Below are positions 25,822 through 35,217 of a stretch of DNA of 64,000 bases, in pieces; the stretch's first letter is position 1, and every line of letters starts with the position of its first letter. This DNA comes from Lyngbya confervoides BDU141951 (GTDB lineage Bacteria; Cyanobacteriota; Cyanobacteriia; Thermosynechococcales; Thermosynechococcaceae). The stretch spans positions 1-64,000 of the forward strand of contig NZ_JTHE03000103.1 in NCBI RefSeq assembly GCF_000817775.3, written 5' to 3'. The position numbers and the translations under genes are program-made. The notes under the pieces are model-generated. The model made no database searches and was not told where the DNA came from. It saw only the letters and a program-made list of their open reading frames with translations.

Positions 25822-27129
25822 ATGGAGTTGTTAAAAATATCCATGTCGCTGTTGTCTGCTTCCGCCTCTGAATCTTGGCTAACGACTAAATCCGGTGCCG
25901 GGTCCGATCACAATCAGCTCGATTCCAACTCGTATGATTATGATGTTGCCATTGTCGGGGGGGGGATTGTTGGGACAACTCTGGCCGCGGCTTTAGGGGG
26001 ATCGGCCCTGCGTGTAGCGTTGATTGAGGCCCAGCCAACGGCAACGGCGATCGCCAAAGGGCAGGCCTACGCCATTCATTTAAGCTCCAAACGGATTTGG
26101 CAAGCCATCGGTGTCTGGGATCAAATTGAGCCCAAGCTGGAGCCGTTTAGGCAGGTACGGCTCTCGGATGCTTGCTATCCCCACGTCGTTGAGTTTGCCT
26201 CCCAGGACTTAAACGCCCCCGCCCTGGGATACGTGGCTGAACATCGCCATCTTTTGCCGGAGCTGTTGGCCTTTGTGCAGAATTGCCCCAATGTCGACTA
26301 TCTTTGCCCTGTGCAGGTGGGTGAGATTCTCTATGGTTCGCAATCGGCTCTGGTGCCCCTTTATCCAGGGAATGTTGGTAAAGATGACTTGCCTGTAGAG
26401 CCCCGGCAACTTCAGGTGCAGTTGGTGGTTGCCGCGGATGGTTCACGGTCGCGAGTGCGTGAATCAGCAGGAATTCCTGTGCGGGGACGGCAGTATGGAC
26501 AGTCCTGTTTGGTTGCCACGATTGCGCCAGATCGGCATCATCAAAATATTGCCTACGAACGATTTTGGCCCAGTGGTCCCTTTGCCATTTTGCCCGCCAA
26601 CGATCGAGAGTGTCGGATTGTTTGGACTGCTCCTCATCGTGAAGCACAGGCTTTGCTAAACCTGGACGATGCTGAATTTGAACAGCGGCTCATACACCGC
26701 TATGGATCTCAGATGGGACCTTTGAAAGTGGTCAGTCCTCGCTATATTTTTCCAGCCAGGATTCAACATGCGACGCGCTATGTGCAAACGCGATTAGCCC
26801 TGGTCGGAGATGCGGCCCACACCTGTCATCCCGTGGGGGGGCAAGGCTTAAACCTGGGTATCCGCGACGCGGCGGCACTAGCCCAGATTCTCAAGAACGC
26901 CGGGCCGCAGCAGGATCTGGGCGATCTACGAGTGCTGCGTCGCTATCAAGGATGGCGACGACGGCAAAATGTGGCCTCCCTACAGTTCACCCACCTGCTC
27001 AATCTGACCTTTTCTAATGAATACCGACCTGTGCAGATCATCCGCCGATTCGGGTTGAGATTAATGCGATGGGTGCCGCCGGTGCGCATCACCGCATTAA
27101 AGTTCATGGCAGGACTGTTGTCTTTCTGA
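25822..27129 (+). CDS. FAD-dependent hydroxylase, UbiH/Coq6 family
   Basis: The roughly 435-residue flavoprotein has the dinucleotide-binding motif VAIVGGGIVGTTLAAAL, the middle DG motif VVAADGSRSRVRE and the C-terminal FAD motif LVGDAAHTCHPVGGQGLNLG, the set that defines class A flavin monooxygenases of ubiquinone biosynthesis. Cyanobacteria make plastoquinone and lack ubiquinone, so the true substrate is uncertain. The start is uncertain: ATG at 25822 or 25843 are both plausible, and a TTG at 25765 is possible. Confidence 0.85.
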   Translation: MELLKISMSLLSASASESWLTTKSGAGSDHNQLDSNSYDYDVAIVGGGIVGTTLAAALGGSALRVALIEAQPTATAIAKGQAYAIHLSSKRIWQAIGVWDQIEPKLEPFRQVRLSDACYPHVVEFASQDLNAPALGYVAEHRHLLPELLAFVQNCPNVDYLCPVQVGEILYGSQSALVPLYPGNVGKDDLPVEPRQLQVQLVVAADGSRSRVRESAGIPVRGRQYGQSCLVATIAPDRHHQNIAYERFWPSGPFAILPANDRECRIVWTAPHREAQALLNLDDAEFEQRLIHRYGSQMGPLKVVSPRYIFPARIQHATRYVQTRLALVGDAAHTCHPVGGQGLNLGIRDAAALAQILKNAGPQQDLGDLRVLRRYQGWRRRQNVASLQFTHLLNLTFSNEYRPVQIIRRFGLRLMRWVPPVRITALKFMAGLLSF

Positions 27130-27249
27130 TGCCCATTGGGCCCCTGCCAGTTTAGCTGGCGTTTGCGTTACTCGCGTTTCCTGTACCGAACTCTAGATGG
27201 AAGCCGCCGAGTTTGCGAGAGGCTGGAGTACGGAAACTTGCCCGTATGT

Positions 27250-28158
27250 TTAGCGACTGGCGATCGCCGGCGATTGACACAGTCCAGAAACCGCAAAGGG
27301 AACCGTATCCTTGAATAGATTTGTGTCGCTGGGCTTTTGAACCTCTAAGTGAAGATGGGGGCCGGTGCTCCAGCCGGAATTGCCGCTGTAGCCAATGAGC
27401 TGGCCAGCCCGGACAGAATCTCCCTTTTTCAGGTTGACCACAGCATTGAAGTTCTGCTGCATATGCATGTACACCGAGCGGTAATCCCCATCGTGCCGGA
27501 TCATGACGTAGTTAAACTTGGAGAAGCGAGAACGTCCGCCGCCGGTATCGGGATAGCGATCGCGAACCCCCACCACCACCCCATCGCGCATGGCATAGAG
27601 TGGTGTCCCAATGGGCATTGCCAGATCGTAGGCATAGGCCATGCGTCCCCGGTGGGTAATGCTGTTGTTGCCCTGGCTGAGATAGCCCTTGCCATTGGAC
27701 GGATGGCAAAAGCCCACCAGAGGCGAGGCCACCGTTGGTTTCGGGTTACTGGTCAAAGAAACCCGCATAAAATCAGGAAGACGATCCTGGTTTGAGGGGC
27801 GCTTTCCGTAAGCGTCGGCAAGTTGTCCGCCCCCTATGGCCTGCTGCTTGCCGCTACTGGGAGTTCCAGGATTCACAGTGGCCGTAGACGTCAGCATTTG
27901 GGGCGCAGTGCTGGCTGTGGTCCCTGTTGCTAAAATTGCGGTGGCCAGCCACTTTAAAACCTTTTGTTCCCTCAAGACCCCCCGCAGCTGTTGCCGACTG
28001 ATGGCGCCGGTGGCCACCAGCACCTCGCCTAGCTTTTGAGGGGATTTGCGTTGCGCTTCGATGGCCTGATTGAGCTGATATTGAGTAATCAGCCCTTTCC
28101 GCAATAGGATTTCGCCTAGTCGGGCTTGTTTGAATTGCTGCAAGCGGTTCTGAAACAC
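27250..28158 (-). CDS. M23-family metallopeptidase with N-terminal MshEN-like domain
   Basis: The C-terminal domain is a LytM/M23 peptidoglycan peptidase with zinc motifs HRGRMAYAYDL (His and Asp) and GPHLHLEV (HxH), plus the framing IGTPLYAMRDGVVV and GQLIGYSGNSG. The N-terminus (ARLGEILLRKGLITQYQLNQ and LGEVLVATGAISRQQL) is a double repeat typical of the MshEN/GspE N-terminal fold, which can bind c-di-GMP in some proteins. A hydrophobic segment (LATAILATGTTAS, about residue 75-88) follows. I chose GTG at 28158 because AGGAG lies 6 bases upstream; a TTG at 28209 is possible. Product is about 302 residues. Confidence 0.8.
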   Translation of the reverse strand: MFQNRLQQFKQARLGEILLRKGLITQYQLNQAIEAQRKSPQKLGEVLVATGAISRQQLRGVLREQKVLKWLATAILATGTTASTAPQMLTSTATVNPGTPSSGKQQAIGGGQLADAYGKRPSNQDRLPDFMRVSLTSNPKPTVASPLVGFCHPSNGKGYLSQGNNSITHRGRMAYAYDLAMPIGTPLYAMRDGVVVGVRDRYPDTGGGRSRFSKFNYVMIRHDGDYRSVYMHMQQNFNAVVNLKKGDSVRAGQLIGYSGNSGWSTGPHLHLEVQKPSDTNLFKDTVPFAVSGLCQSPAIASR

Positions 28159-28381
28159 AACTGTCTCCTGTGCTGAACTCAGGTCTAGAGGTCTTTGCCT
28201 TCCGGGCAAGGGAGATCAAACGACCCTGATGGCGATCCTGGGGGCTTGATTGACCGTAGCCTGGAATAAATCAGTGATAACAGGGGTGGGTCATTTTTCT
28301 CCTGAGGAAAAATACTGAATTTTTTCCGAGACAGAGGGGAGGACAGTTGGATGGGGGGCAAGCCTAGACTCCAGCAGGCCT

Positions 28382-28428
28382 AAAAATCAACCCCTTCCTT
28401 GAACACCTCAGGGAAGGGGTTGATTTTT
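28382..28428. terminator. Bidirectional rho-independent-type terminator
   Basis: AAAAATCAACCCCTTCC (28382-28398) pairs exactly with GGAAGGGGTTGATTTTT (28412-28428), a 17-bp stem with a 13-base loop and A/T runs at the base on both sides. It probably ends the leftward PEP-CTERM gene transcript. Confidence 0.8.
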
Positions 28429-28515
28429 CTAGGCATGCAAGCGTCTGTGCGATCGCGCAATGCTAGACAAGGACTTTATCTTCAGACTTTAAGAGTCTAC
28501 TTGATGTTGAGACTC

Positions 28516-28557
28516 TACTTGTCTGAGCCTACTTGTCTGAGCCTACTTGTCTGAGCC
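28516..28557. repeat. Three tandem copies of TACTTGTCTGAGCC
   Basis: Three perfect 14-base copies run through the end of the PEP-CTERM gene; the stop codon TAG at 28543-28545 lies at the boundary of copies two and three. Part of a similar word (GAGTCTACTTGATG) lies just before. Confidence 0.8.
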
Positions 28558-29157
28558 TTTACTCCCAAGAAAACGCTTTCTTGCAAGAATTCCCACAATG
28601 CCTAAGGAGGAAAAGACAAAGGGAATCGCCGCAGGCTCAGGAACGGGGGTGCTGCTATCGTCACCGAAGCAAATTCCAGTGGCACAGACAAGGGCCGGAA
28701 TCCCTGCTAGTGGATAGAGCGGAATTCCACCGCCACCGCCACCGATAGGCGGTGTGGCGGCGCACATGGAGTTGTCATCAATGATGGCGCCGGGGCTGCC
28801 TAACTGGGATGGAGGTGGAAACTGAGCAAGCTCGAAGCTCCCGGCACTGGCCACCAGGTTGGGACCTAAATAGGAGAGCGGTTGCTCCTGAAGCTGAGAG
28901 TTTGGATTACTGTTCTCCAGCAGGGCATCGCAGTTGAAGCCAGCGGTTTCAGATCCCTGAGCTGCAGTTTCCAATAGATCCGTTTCCTCTAAGGAGGATC
29001 CGTAGGGAACTCCAAAGCCGGAATCTTGGTAAGCCTCCCCTGAATCTTGAAGATAAAGCTGGGCTGCATTGACTCGCCAGCTCAAAGAAAGCCCTGAAGC
29101 TGCAATAACAGAGGCCGATAGCAATAATGGTGCAGTTTTAAATTTTAAGACGCTCAT
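28543..29157 (-). CDS. PEP-CTERM sorting-signal protein
   Basis: The 204-residue protein has an N-terminal signal peptide (TAPLLLSASVIAASGLS) and a C-terminal PEP-CTERM signal: VPEPAAIPFV, a hydrophobic helix (VFSSLGIVGIL) and basic ARKRF. Such signals are recognised by exosortases, which are linked to exopolysaccharide-producing bacteria; no exosortase gene is in the window. The middle is rich in Gly, Ser and Pro, with GGGGGG, and contains a few Cys. The ATG at 29157 is chosen over an upstream 29184 start because it places the signal peptide correctly. Confidence 0.8.
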   Translation of the reverse strand: MSVLKFKTAPLLLSASVIAASGLSLSWRVNAAQLYLQDSGEAYQDSGFGVPYGSSLEETDLLETAAQGSETAGFNCDALLENSNPNSQLQEQPLSYLGPNLVASAGSFELAQFPPPSQLGSPGAIIDDNSMCAATPPIGGGGGGIPLYPLAGIPALVCATGICFGDDSSTPVPEPAAIPFVFSSLGIVGILARKRFLGSKGSDK

Positions 29158-29295
29158 GGCAATTAACCTTTTATTCCCCCACACATCACAACTGCTTTAA
29201 CGAATAAGATTAGAAAGCAGCTTAGCATGTAAGCGATTGAACAAATTGATAGGCATTTGGCCCGTTAATTAAACTCCTGGCCAAATGGACGCTTG

Positions 29296-29943
29296 TTACC
29301 ACAGCCCCCGAATTTCTGGGGCGGGTGGAATGACTGGAGGAGGAGCCGGTTGAAAGACGGGAGGAGCCGGTACCGGGGGTTCCACGGCAGCTCGCTTAAC
29401 CTTACAAACCGAGGTCAAACCCGCAATATTTTGAATGGTGGTGACCTTAACTTCGTCACCTGGAGCCAGCATGAGCTGATTGGCGATGGCTTCGGAAATG
29501 GGAACAGTTGCGCCCGCTTCAGTGGCGACTTCTAACCCATTTTCACCTCTAGAGACGGAGCCGTAGGTTACTTCGCCTGGAATTGCGGCATCGAATGCAG
29601 TAATTCGATCCGACCTGTCCGCATTCAGGGCCACCAGATCACCCGTTGCTACATTCAAGGAATCTCCACCCACATTCTCTGGAAGAAGAAATTGTTTAAT
29701 GGTTCCGTCCGTTAAGCGAACAACCATGGAGGAACCGTCATAGTCCGTGACGTAGCCCACGTACTTGGGCGATTTTTTGGGATTGATGGACGGCAAGGTG
29801 GGGGTCAACACCGGCTCAGAAAATTGAGCAACTCGATACCCAGACTGAGCCGTCAGGGGGCGAGCCTCACTGGGTAATGCGCTTAGCGTGGCACTCAGGG
29901 CAGCGGTCAAGGCAGCGCCAGTGCCAAGAAGCAGTTTCTTCAT
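29296..29943 (-). CDS. Exported protein of unknown function
   Basis: The 215-residue protein has a signal peptide (MKKLLLGTGAALTAALSATL, cleavage near SEA-RPL). The mature part is strand-rich, with YVGYVTDYDGSSMVVRLTDG and TIKQFLLPENVG, suggesting one or two small beta barrels. It ends in a proline-rich tail (VPAPPVFQPAPPPVIPPAP). No family is recognised. It lies 138 bases from the PEP-CTERM gene on the same strand. Confidence 0.7.
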   Translation of the reverse strand: MKKLLLGTGAALTAALSATLSALPSEARPLTAQSGYRVAQFSEPVLTPTLPSINPKKSPKYVGYVTDYDGSSMVVRLTDGTIKQFLLPENVGGDSLNVATGDLVALNADRSDRITAFDAAIPGEVTYGSVSRGENGLEVATEAGATVPISEAIANQLMLAPGDEVKVTTIQNIAGLTSVCKVKRAAVEPPVPAPPVFQPAPPPVIPPAPEIRGLW

Positions 29944-30013
29944 GGGATCTATCTCACGCATTTAAAAGCAAATAAACGCCTAGTATAAGTCCCCCCGTCT
30001 AAAACTGAATCTC

Positions 30014-30109
30014 CTGAGGGGAGCGTGGCAATCAAATTTAGACACACGACACTGAGGAGTTCAGCCTTAGTCTTCGACTATCATACTAGGATAGTCACGC
30101 TTCCCTCAG
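30014..30109. repeat. Long-range inverted repeat upstream of the Wzc-like gene
   Basis: CTGAGGGGAGCGTG (30014-30027) is complementary, with one mismatch, to CACGCTTCCCTCAG (30096-30109). Inside lies a smaller palindrome, GACTATC (30076-30082) / GATAGTC (30090-30096). It sits in the 365-base gap between two divergent genes, which otherwise holds only presumed promoters. Confidence 0.5.
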
Positions 30110-30308
30110 AATGCAAGTGATTTGTCAAGAAAAGGCCGGATTGTTTGGGGCGGGGCCTGGCAAATGCGTTAGACCCTCGCTTCTGTTCCCCATTATGTTG
30201 AGTAAAGTCAAAAAATGTTTATAAAGGGAGAAAGTCCTCCTACCCTGATCAAAAAAGTGATGGGAACGGCGATCGCACCCAGCTATCGGTGGAGTTTGAG
30301 AGGTGAGC

Positions 30309-32639
30309 ATGGGGTCTGAGCAAGAATTTTCGGCGCTCTCAGAAGGCAAGAATGCCTTTAGTGCGGAGTATTTGGGCTTGGAGCGCGAGTCTCTCCAGTC
30401 CAGGGCCTCCTCATCTCGATCCCCGGTGAGTTTGCCCTTGCGCTTTATCCGGCGCAATATTTTGCTGTTGCTGTTGCCAGCCCTAGCCTTTGGAGGGGCT
30501 GCCCTCATTTTGGCCCTGCGGACGCCGGCGCGCTACGTGGGCGAGTTCCAAATATTAGTCGAGCCCGTCACCTCTCCCGAATCTCTGCTTGCGCCTCAAC
30601 CTGAAGAGCAGGCTCCGCAAACGCCCTTCGACTACGAGACCCTCACGCGCCTGTTGGTGAGCCCTAAGGTTCTTGATAGTGCGATCTCCGCAATCCGATC
30701 TCGAGGAGTGGATGTTTCTAGCCAGGATCTCCAGCAGAATCTGGAGGTTGAGCGGCTGGGTCGATCTGGCCAGAATTCTCAGCCGGATCAGGCCACGAAG
30801 CTGGTGGGGGTGACCTACGAAAGTCCTGACCCTCAGGCGATTGAGGTGGTTCTGGATGAGCTGGCGAAGCGCTATCTCAAGTACGGTGAAGAGGAGCGCA
30901 GCAATAGTCTGGGGGGCGGGGTGGAATTTATTGAAAAGCAGCTCCCCGAGGTGCGTCAGCGGGTTAATGTCCTAGAGGCTCAGCTGCAGCAGCTGCAGCA
31001 GCAGTACCGCATTAGCGATCTCGATGCGGAGGGCGCGGCCCTGGCGACGCGAGCTCGCGAGATTGAGGCCCAACGTCAGCAAATTCAACCAGCGCTGCAA
31101 GCAAAGCAGCAGCTGAAGCAAAGTTTGGAACAGCAGTTAAATTTGACCCCCAGTCAGGTGATTGCGGCTTCTCAAGTATCTGAAAACCCTAACATTCAGG
31201 CCTTTTCGAGTCAGCTGCAGCAGGTGGAGGCCCAGCTTTCAATTAAATCTGCTAGCTTGACCGATGGTCATCCAGAATTGGTGGCCCTGCAGGAGCAGCG
31301 TCGCAATCTGGAAACTGCCCTGCGTCGAGAGGTACAGAAGGCGGTTGGATCAAACCTGCCGCGCAATGCGGCACCCAATCAACCTCAAAGTGCCTTGCAG
31401 CGATCCCTGGGGGAGCAGCTCATTTCCACGATTAATGAGATTCAGGTGCTGAGAATTCAAAATCAAGCTCTGAACCAGGCGTCAACGGCCATTGATCAGC
31501 AGCTGCGGCAGTTCCCCGCTGTCAAGCGACAGGCCAGTGATCTCCAGGCAAAGCTAGCAACGGATCGCACGCTCTTAAATCAGCTGTTGTTGCAGCGAGA
31601 GGAGTTTCGAGTGAAGGCCGCCCAAAAGGGGGTGCCCTGGCAAATTGTGTCTAAACCCGCCCTGCTTCGAGATGCAGAGGGTGACTTGATCTCCACAGCA
31701 GATCGGGGGTGGTACAAAGTGGGGCTGGCTACGCTGGGAGGGTTGTTGCTGGGACTGGGCGCGGCACTCCTCAAGGAAAAACGCCAGGATATTTTCTATG
31801 GCTTGGAAGATTTGCAGGACCAGGTTGCCTTGAATCTCTGCGGCATTCTCCCCTTTGATCGCGAGTTAAGCCAGCTCAGTGGGGCCTCGCTTCCCAGCGA
31901 GCTGGATGAGGAGGCGCTCTATCGGTATGACTATCCCCGACGATTGCAAAAGTCGGCTGAGCAAATCTATGTCAATCTCAAGTCCATGATGGATGAACAG
32001 CCCTCCCACTCGCTGGTGGTGGGATCGGTGATGGAGGGGGACGGGAAGAGCACCCTGGCGCTTCATCTGGCTAAGGCTGTGGCAGCGATGGGCCAGCGCG
32101 TTCTTTTAGTGGATGCTAACTTAAACGCGCCCCATCTTCACAGTCGGTTTGGATTGCCCAACTATCAAGGGTTAAGCGACATTTTAGTTGAAAATATTGA
32201 TCCCAATCAGCTCATTCAGCGATCGCCTCTCCATAGCGATTTGTTTCTGCTGACTGCGGGGCACATGAGCCGAAAGGCGACCAAGCTGCTGGCCTCCAAT
32301 CAGATGAAGTACTTAATGGATCAGTTGCACCATATGTTTGATCTGGTGGTGTATGACACCTACAGTCTCCAAAATAGCAGCGGTGCTAGCTTTCTTGCCC
32401 TCAACGCGCGGGGGCTGCTCCTGGTGGTGGGCCTACAAAAAACGCGGCGATCGCGGGTTTTAAAGATGCTCAAGCAGCTGGAGTCTTCGCGAATTCCCGT
32501 GATGGGTCTGGTGGCAAATTTTGTGCGCGGCAGCGCGGCTACGGAGATGGAGGGAGACTGGCATGAGGGGCCAGCCTACTTGACTCTAGGACCTGAAGAA
32601 GATGACGAATTTGAGATCTTCCGCGTCAGCGATTCCTAA
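30309..32639 (+). CDS. Wzc-like polysaccharide co-polymerase / tyrosine-kinase-type ATPase
   Basis: The 776-residue protein has the two-part layout of Wzc. A transmembrane helix near residues 45-65, a Wzz-type periplasmic coiled-coil region rich in Gln (about 70-450) and a second membrane helix (about 468-488) are followed by a cytosolic ATPase. Walker A is GSVMEGDGKST (about 570-580). Walker A' reads VLLVDANLNAP, where most kinases have DADLRRP, and Walker B is VVYDTYS. The C-terminal tyrosine cluster is absent. It may therefore act in chain-length control without normal autophosphorylation (inference). No capsule genes adjoin it; the sugar cluster is 12 kb away. Confidence 0.85.
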   Translation: MGSEQEFSALSEGKNAFSAEYLGLERESLQSRASSSRSPVSLPLRFIRRNILLLLLPALAFGGAALILALRTPARYVGEFQILVEPVTSPESLLAPQPEEQAPQTPFDYETLTRLLVSPKVLDSAISAIRSRGVDVSSQDLQQNLEVERLGRSGQNSQPDQATKLVGVTYESPDPQAIEVVLDELAKRYLKYGEEERSNSLGGGVEFIEKQLPEVRQRVNVLEAQLQQLQQQYRISDLDAEGAALATRAREIEAQRQQIQPALQAKQQLKQSLEQQLNLTPSQVIAASQVSENPNIQAFSSQLQQVEAQLSIKSASLTDGHPELVALQEQRRNLETALRREVQKAVGSNLPRNAAPNQPQSALQRSLGEQLISTINEIQVLRIQNQALNQASTAIDQQLRQFPAVKRQASDLQAKLATDRTLLNQLLLQREEFRVKAAQKGVPWQIVSKPALLRDAEGDLISTADRGWYKVGLATLGGLLLGLGAALLKEKRQDIFYGLEDLQDQVALNLCGILPFDRELSQLSGASLPSELDEEALYRYDYPRRLQKSAEQIYVNLKSMMDEQPSHSLVVGSVMEGDGKSTLALHLAKAVAAMGQRVLLVDANLNAPHLHSRFGLPNYQGLSDILVENIDPNQLIQRSPLHSDLFLLTAGHMSRKATKLLASNQMKYLMDQLHHMFDLVVYDTYSLQNSSGASFLALNARGLLLVVGLQKTRRSRVLKMLKQLESSRIPVMGLVANFVRGSAATEMEGDWHEGPAYLTLGPEEDDEFEIFRVSDS

Positions 32640-32687
32640 GCCCCTAGCCTGAGCGATGGACGCGCGGTGCCTTGCAAGCCTGGCAGC

Positions 32688-33179
32688 CTAAGCCCAATAT
32701 TGGGGAGGCTGCGCGGAGGGATCCGTTTGGGGCAAGACTTGATCGATCTGACGCTGAATCAGATTCCTGAGGTCTGCCTGGGCAATTTCTAGGCTCTCGC
32801 TTGCTCCAGCCTGGGAACTGAGCACCAGCAGGCTATCGAGATCGGGAATGGCGATTAGCTGGAACAGCAGGGGAATGATGGGGATGCTTTTGGCCATTAA
32901 GTGAGCATCTTGACCCGCTCGGGTCGCGTCGGCCAGGGTGCTGTAAGCGTAAATGACTTTCTTTTCTAGCTGCGGTTGGGTACGATGCCGCAGCGTTGTG
33001 ATTTGCCAGTTGCCCTCGAGGCTTTGCAAAATGAAATATTGTTCTTGGTGGAACTGCTCAGCCAGGTGCTTGAGAACCGGAGCGATCGCTTCCATGGCCT
33101 GGGGCATCAACCCTTCCTGGGGAGCCTCTGCCAGCAGGGTTTGAATTTGCTCATCTAGACTCACTGCTTTCCCCTCCAT
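32688..33179 (-). CDS. Conserved hypothetical protein, cytosolic
   Basis: The 163-residue frame has a helical start (EAPQEGLMPQAMEAIAPVLKHLAEQ), strands such as YFILQSLEGNWQITTL, and a C-terminal Pro/Gln-rich end (QPPQYWA). No signal peptide or membrane helix. Composition and codon use look like a real gene, and it ends 50 bases from the Wzc-like gene in a convergent arrangement. I do not recognise a function. Confidence 0.65.
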   Translation of the reverse strand: MEGKAVSLDEQIQTLLAEAPQEGLMPQAMEAIAPVLKHLAEQFHQEQYFILQSLEGNWQITTLRHRTQPQLEKKVIYAYSTLADATRAGQDAHLMAKSIPIIPLLFQLIAIPDLDSLLVLSSQAGASESLEIAQADLRNLIQRQIDQVLPQTDPSAQPPQYWA

Positions 33180-33207
33180 GACTCCTTCCTCCTGAGTTCC
33201 GAAGAGA

Positions 33208-33263
33208 TTCGCAGGCGCAGCTCAACCCGTTGGGTTCCTGAGGCGAACCGACGCCCCTGCGAA
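33208..33263. terminator. Possible hairpin downstream of ilvB
   Basis: TTCGCAGG (33208-33215) pairs with CCTGCGAA (33256-33263), and AACCC/GGGTT lies between them, so the segment can fold. There is no U-run. It is a candidate ilvB terminator only. Confidence 0.3.
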
Positions 33264-33265
33264 CC

Positions 33266-35071
33266 CTAGAGCTTGGCGCCACACTCAGGGCAAAACTTAT
33301 TGTGCAACACATTCTTAGCGCCACAGGTGCCGCAGTAAACCAGCTCGGCCGCCTGCTCCAAACTGCGCTCGGGAAGTCCCAACATTTGAGCATTGCTCTT
33401 CCCTGGAGCCACCATGGGATAGCAATTTTCATCCCGAGTGACCTTTGCATCCAGGAGAACGGGACCGTCGTAGGCCAGCATTTCCCGAACCCCCTCCTGA
33501 AGCTGGTCGCGGTGGCTAACCTGCATGCCCTTAATGCCGAAGGCTTCTGCCAGCTTGACGAAATCGGGCATTCCCGGTTCCATATTGGAGTGAGAATAGC
33601 GTTCGCCGTAGAAGGATTGCTGCCACTGTCGCACCATTCCCTGCCAGCCATTGTTAATAATGATGGTTTTTACGGGTAAACGGTATTGGGCCAAGGTGGC
33701 AAGCTCTTGTAGATTCATCTGGAAGCTGGCGTCGCCGCTAATGCAGATGACGGGCTGATCGGCCAGGGCGACCTGGACGCCCATGGCAGCGGGAAGTCCA
33801 AATCCCATCGTGCCTAACCCTGCGCTGGAAATCCAGCGGCGAGGACCGTTTTTAAGGAACTGGGCGGCCCACATCTGGTGCTGACCCACATCGGTGGTGT
33901 AGTAAGCCTCAGGGGCCTGCTGACCCACTGCAACAATGACTTCTTGGGGAGAGAGGCGATGATCGGGCTGGGGTACCACCAGGGGATAATCCTGGCGCCA
34001 GCGGTCGATGCGCTGGCGCCAGTCTTGAGTGAGGGCGTTGTTGTCAGCGCTAGATTGCTGGGCCAGATCGAGCAGATCTGCCAGCACGGTCTGCACATTG
34101 CCCACAATGGGGACCTCTGGAGCGCGATTCTTGCCCACCTCAGCTGGATCAATATCAATGTGAATCACCTTGGCGCGGGAGGCAAACTCGTCTAGCTTTC
34201 CCGTTACCCGGTCGTCAAATCGGGCACCCACGGCAATGAGCAAGTCACATTCGCTGACGGCAAAGTTGGCGTAGGCTGTGCCGTGCATGCCTAACATTCC
34301 CAGGCCGAGGGGATGGTTTTCATCAAAGGCTCCCTTCCCCATTAAGGTGGTGGTGACCGGAATCTGAAAATACTCCGCTAGGGCCTTGATTTCACCATGG
34401 GCATTGGAAGTGACTGCGCCACCTCCCACGTACAGTAAGGGCTGGTGGGCCTGCTCAATGAGCTTCAGCGCTTCGGCAATTTTGCGATTGTTGCCGCGCA
34501 CGGTTGGACGATAGCCTGGTGGCTGAACGCTTCCGGGTTCCACTGGGCTGTAGTCAAACTCCTCTAGACCCACGTCCTTGGGGACATCAATAAGGACGGG
34601 ACCGGGTCGACCCGTCCCGGCAATGTAAAAAGCCTCCGCTACGGTTTTAGCCATATCCTGGGGATCACGCACTACGTAGGAATGCTTGACGATGGGCAAG
34701 GTGATCCCATAGATATCTGTTTCCTGGAACGCATCGGTGCCAATGGCGGCGCGGGTGACCTGCCCAGTAATCACCACCATTGGAATTGAATCCATGTGGG
34801 CTGTGGCAATCCCCGTGACCAGATTGGTGGCCCCTGGACCTGAGGTGCCAAAGCAAACGCCAACTTTTCCAGTGGCGCGAGAATAGGCATCGGCGGCGTG
34901 GGCTGCTCCCTGTTCGTGGCGCACCAGAATGTGTCGAATCCCCCCGGCTGCCTCGGCGCGATAAAGCTCATCATAAATGGGTAGGATTGCTCCGCCTGGG
35001 TACCCAAAAATATGCTGAACACCGTGGCGTTTTAGGCTATCAATTAGGGCAAATGCTCCAGTTGCGCGCAC
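33266..35071 (-). CDS. ilvB: Acetolactate synthase large subunit, with a zinc-ribbon tail
   Basis: This thiamine-diphosphate enzyme makes acetolactate, the first shared step of valine, leucine and isoleucine synthesis. It has the N-terminal block [20 protein letters not shown], the catalytic-Glu region [19 protein letters not shown] and the TPP motif [15 protein letters not shown]...NN. The C-terminus adds a small zinc ribbon (CGTCGAK...CPECGAKL) beyond the usual enzyme end. I chose GTG at 35071 because GAGAGG lies about 8 bases before it; a TTG at 35089 lacks a ribosome site. Product is 601 residues. The small subunit gene (ilvN) is not adjacent. Confidence 0.92.
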   Translation of the reverse strand: MRATGAFALIDSLKRHGVQHIFGYPGGAILPIYDELYRAEAAGGIRHILVRHEQGAAHAADAYSRATGKVGVCFGTSGPGATNLVTGIATAHMDSIPMVVITGQVTRAAIGTDAFQETDIYGITLPIVKHSYVVRDPQDMAKTVAEAFYIAGTGRPGPVLIDVPKDVGLEEFDYSPVEPGSVQPPGYRPTVRGNNRKIAEALKLIEQAHQPLLYVGGGAVTSNAHGEIKALAEYFQIPVTTTLMGKGAFDENHPLGLGMLGMHGTAYANFAVSECDLLIAVGARFDDRVTGKLDEFASRAKVIHIDIDPAEVGKNRAPEVPIVGNVQTVLADLLDLAQQSSADNNALTQDWRQRIDRWRQDYPLVVPQPDHRLSPQEVIVAVGQQAPEAYYTTDVGQHQMWAAQFLKNGPRRWISSAGLGTMGFGLPAAMGVQVALADQPVICISGDASFQMNLQELATLAQYRLPVKTIIINNGWQGMVRQWQQSFYGERYSHSNMEPGMPDFVKLAEAFGIKGMQVSHRDQLQEGVREMLAYDGPVLLDAKVTRDENCYPMVAPGKSNAQMLGLPERSLEQAAELVYCGTCGAKNVLHNKFCPECGAKL

Positions 35072-35217
35072 AGGGAGAACCTCTCTCAAACAGGTTACGG
35101 GGAAAAATGGTCGGATGGGACCAGGCTAGATTGGTTTGGCTAGAATCATTATTGTAGCGTCATCAGAGTGTGGGTGGCGGGAAACTTTTGGGCTGATCTG
35201 GGGCGTTTACCTTGGGA

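Noticed and set aside
28382-28428. Hairpin considered as a CRISPR-type or mobile repeat
   Set aside because: Single copy in the window, with A/T runs and position that fit a terminator.
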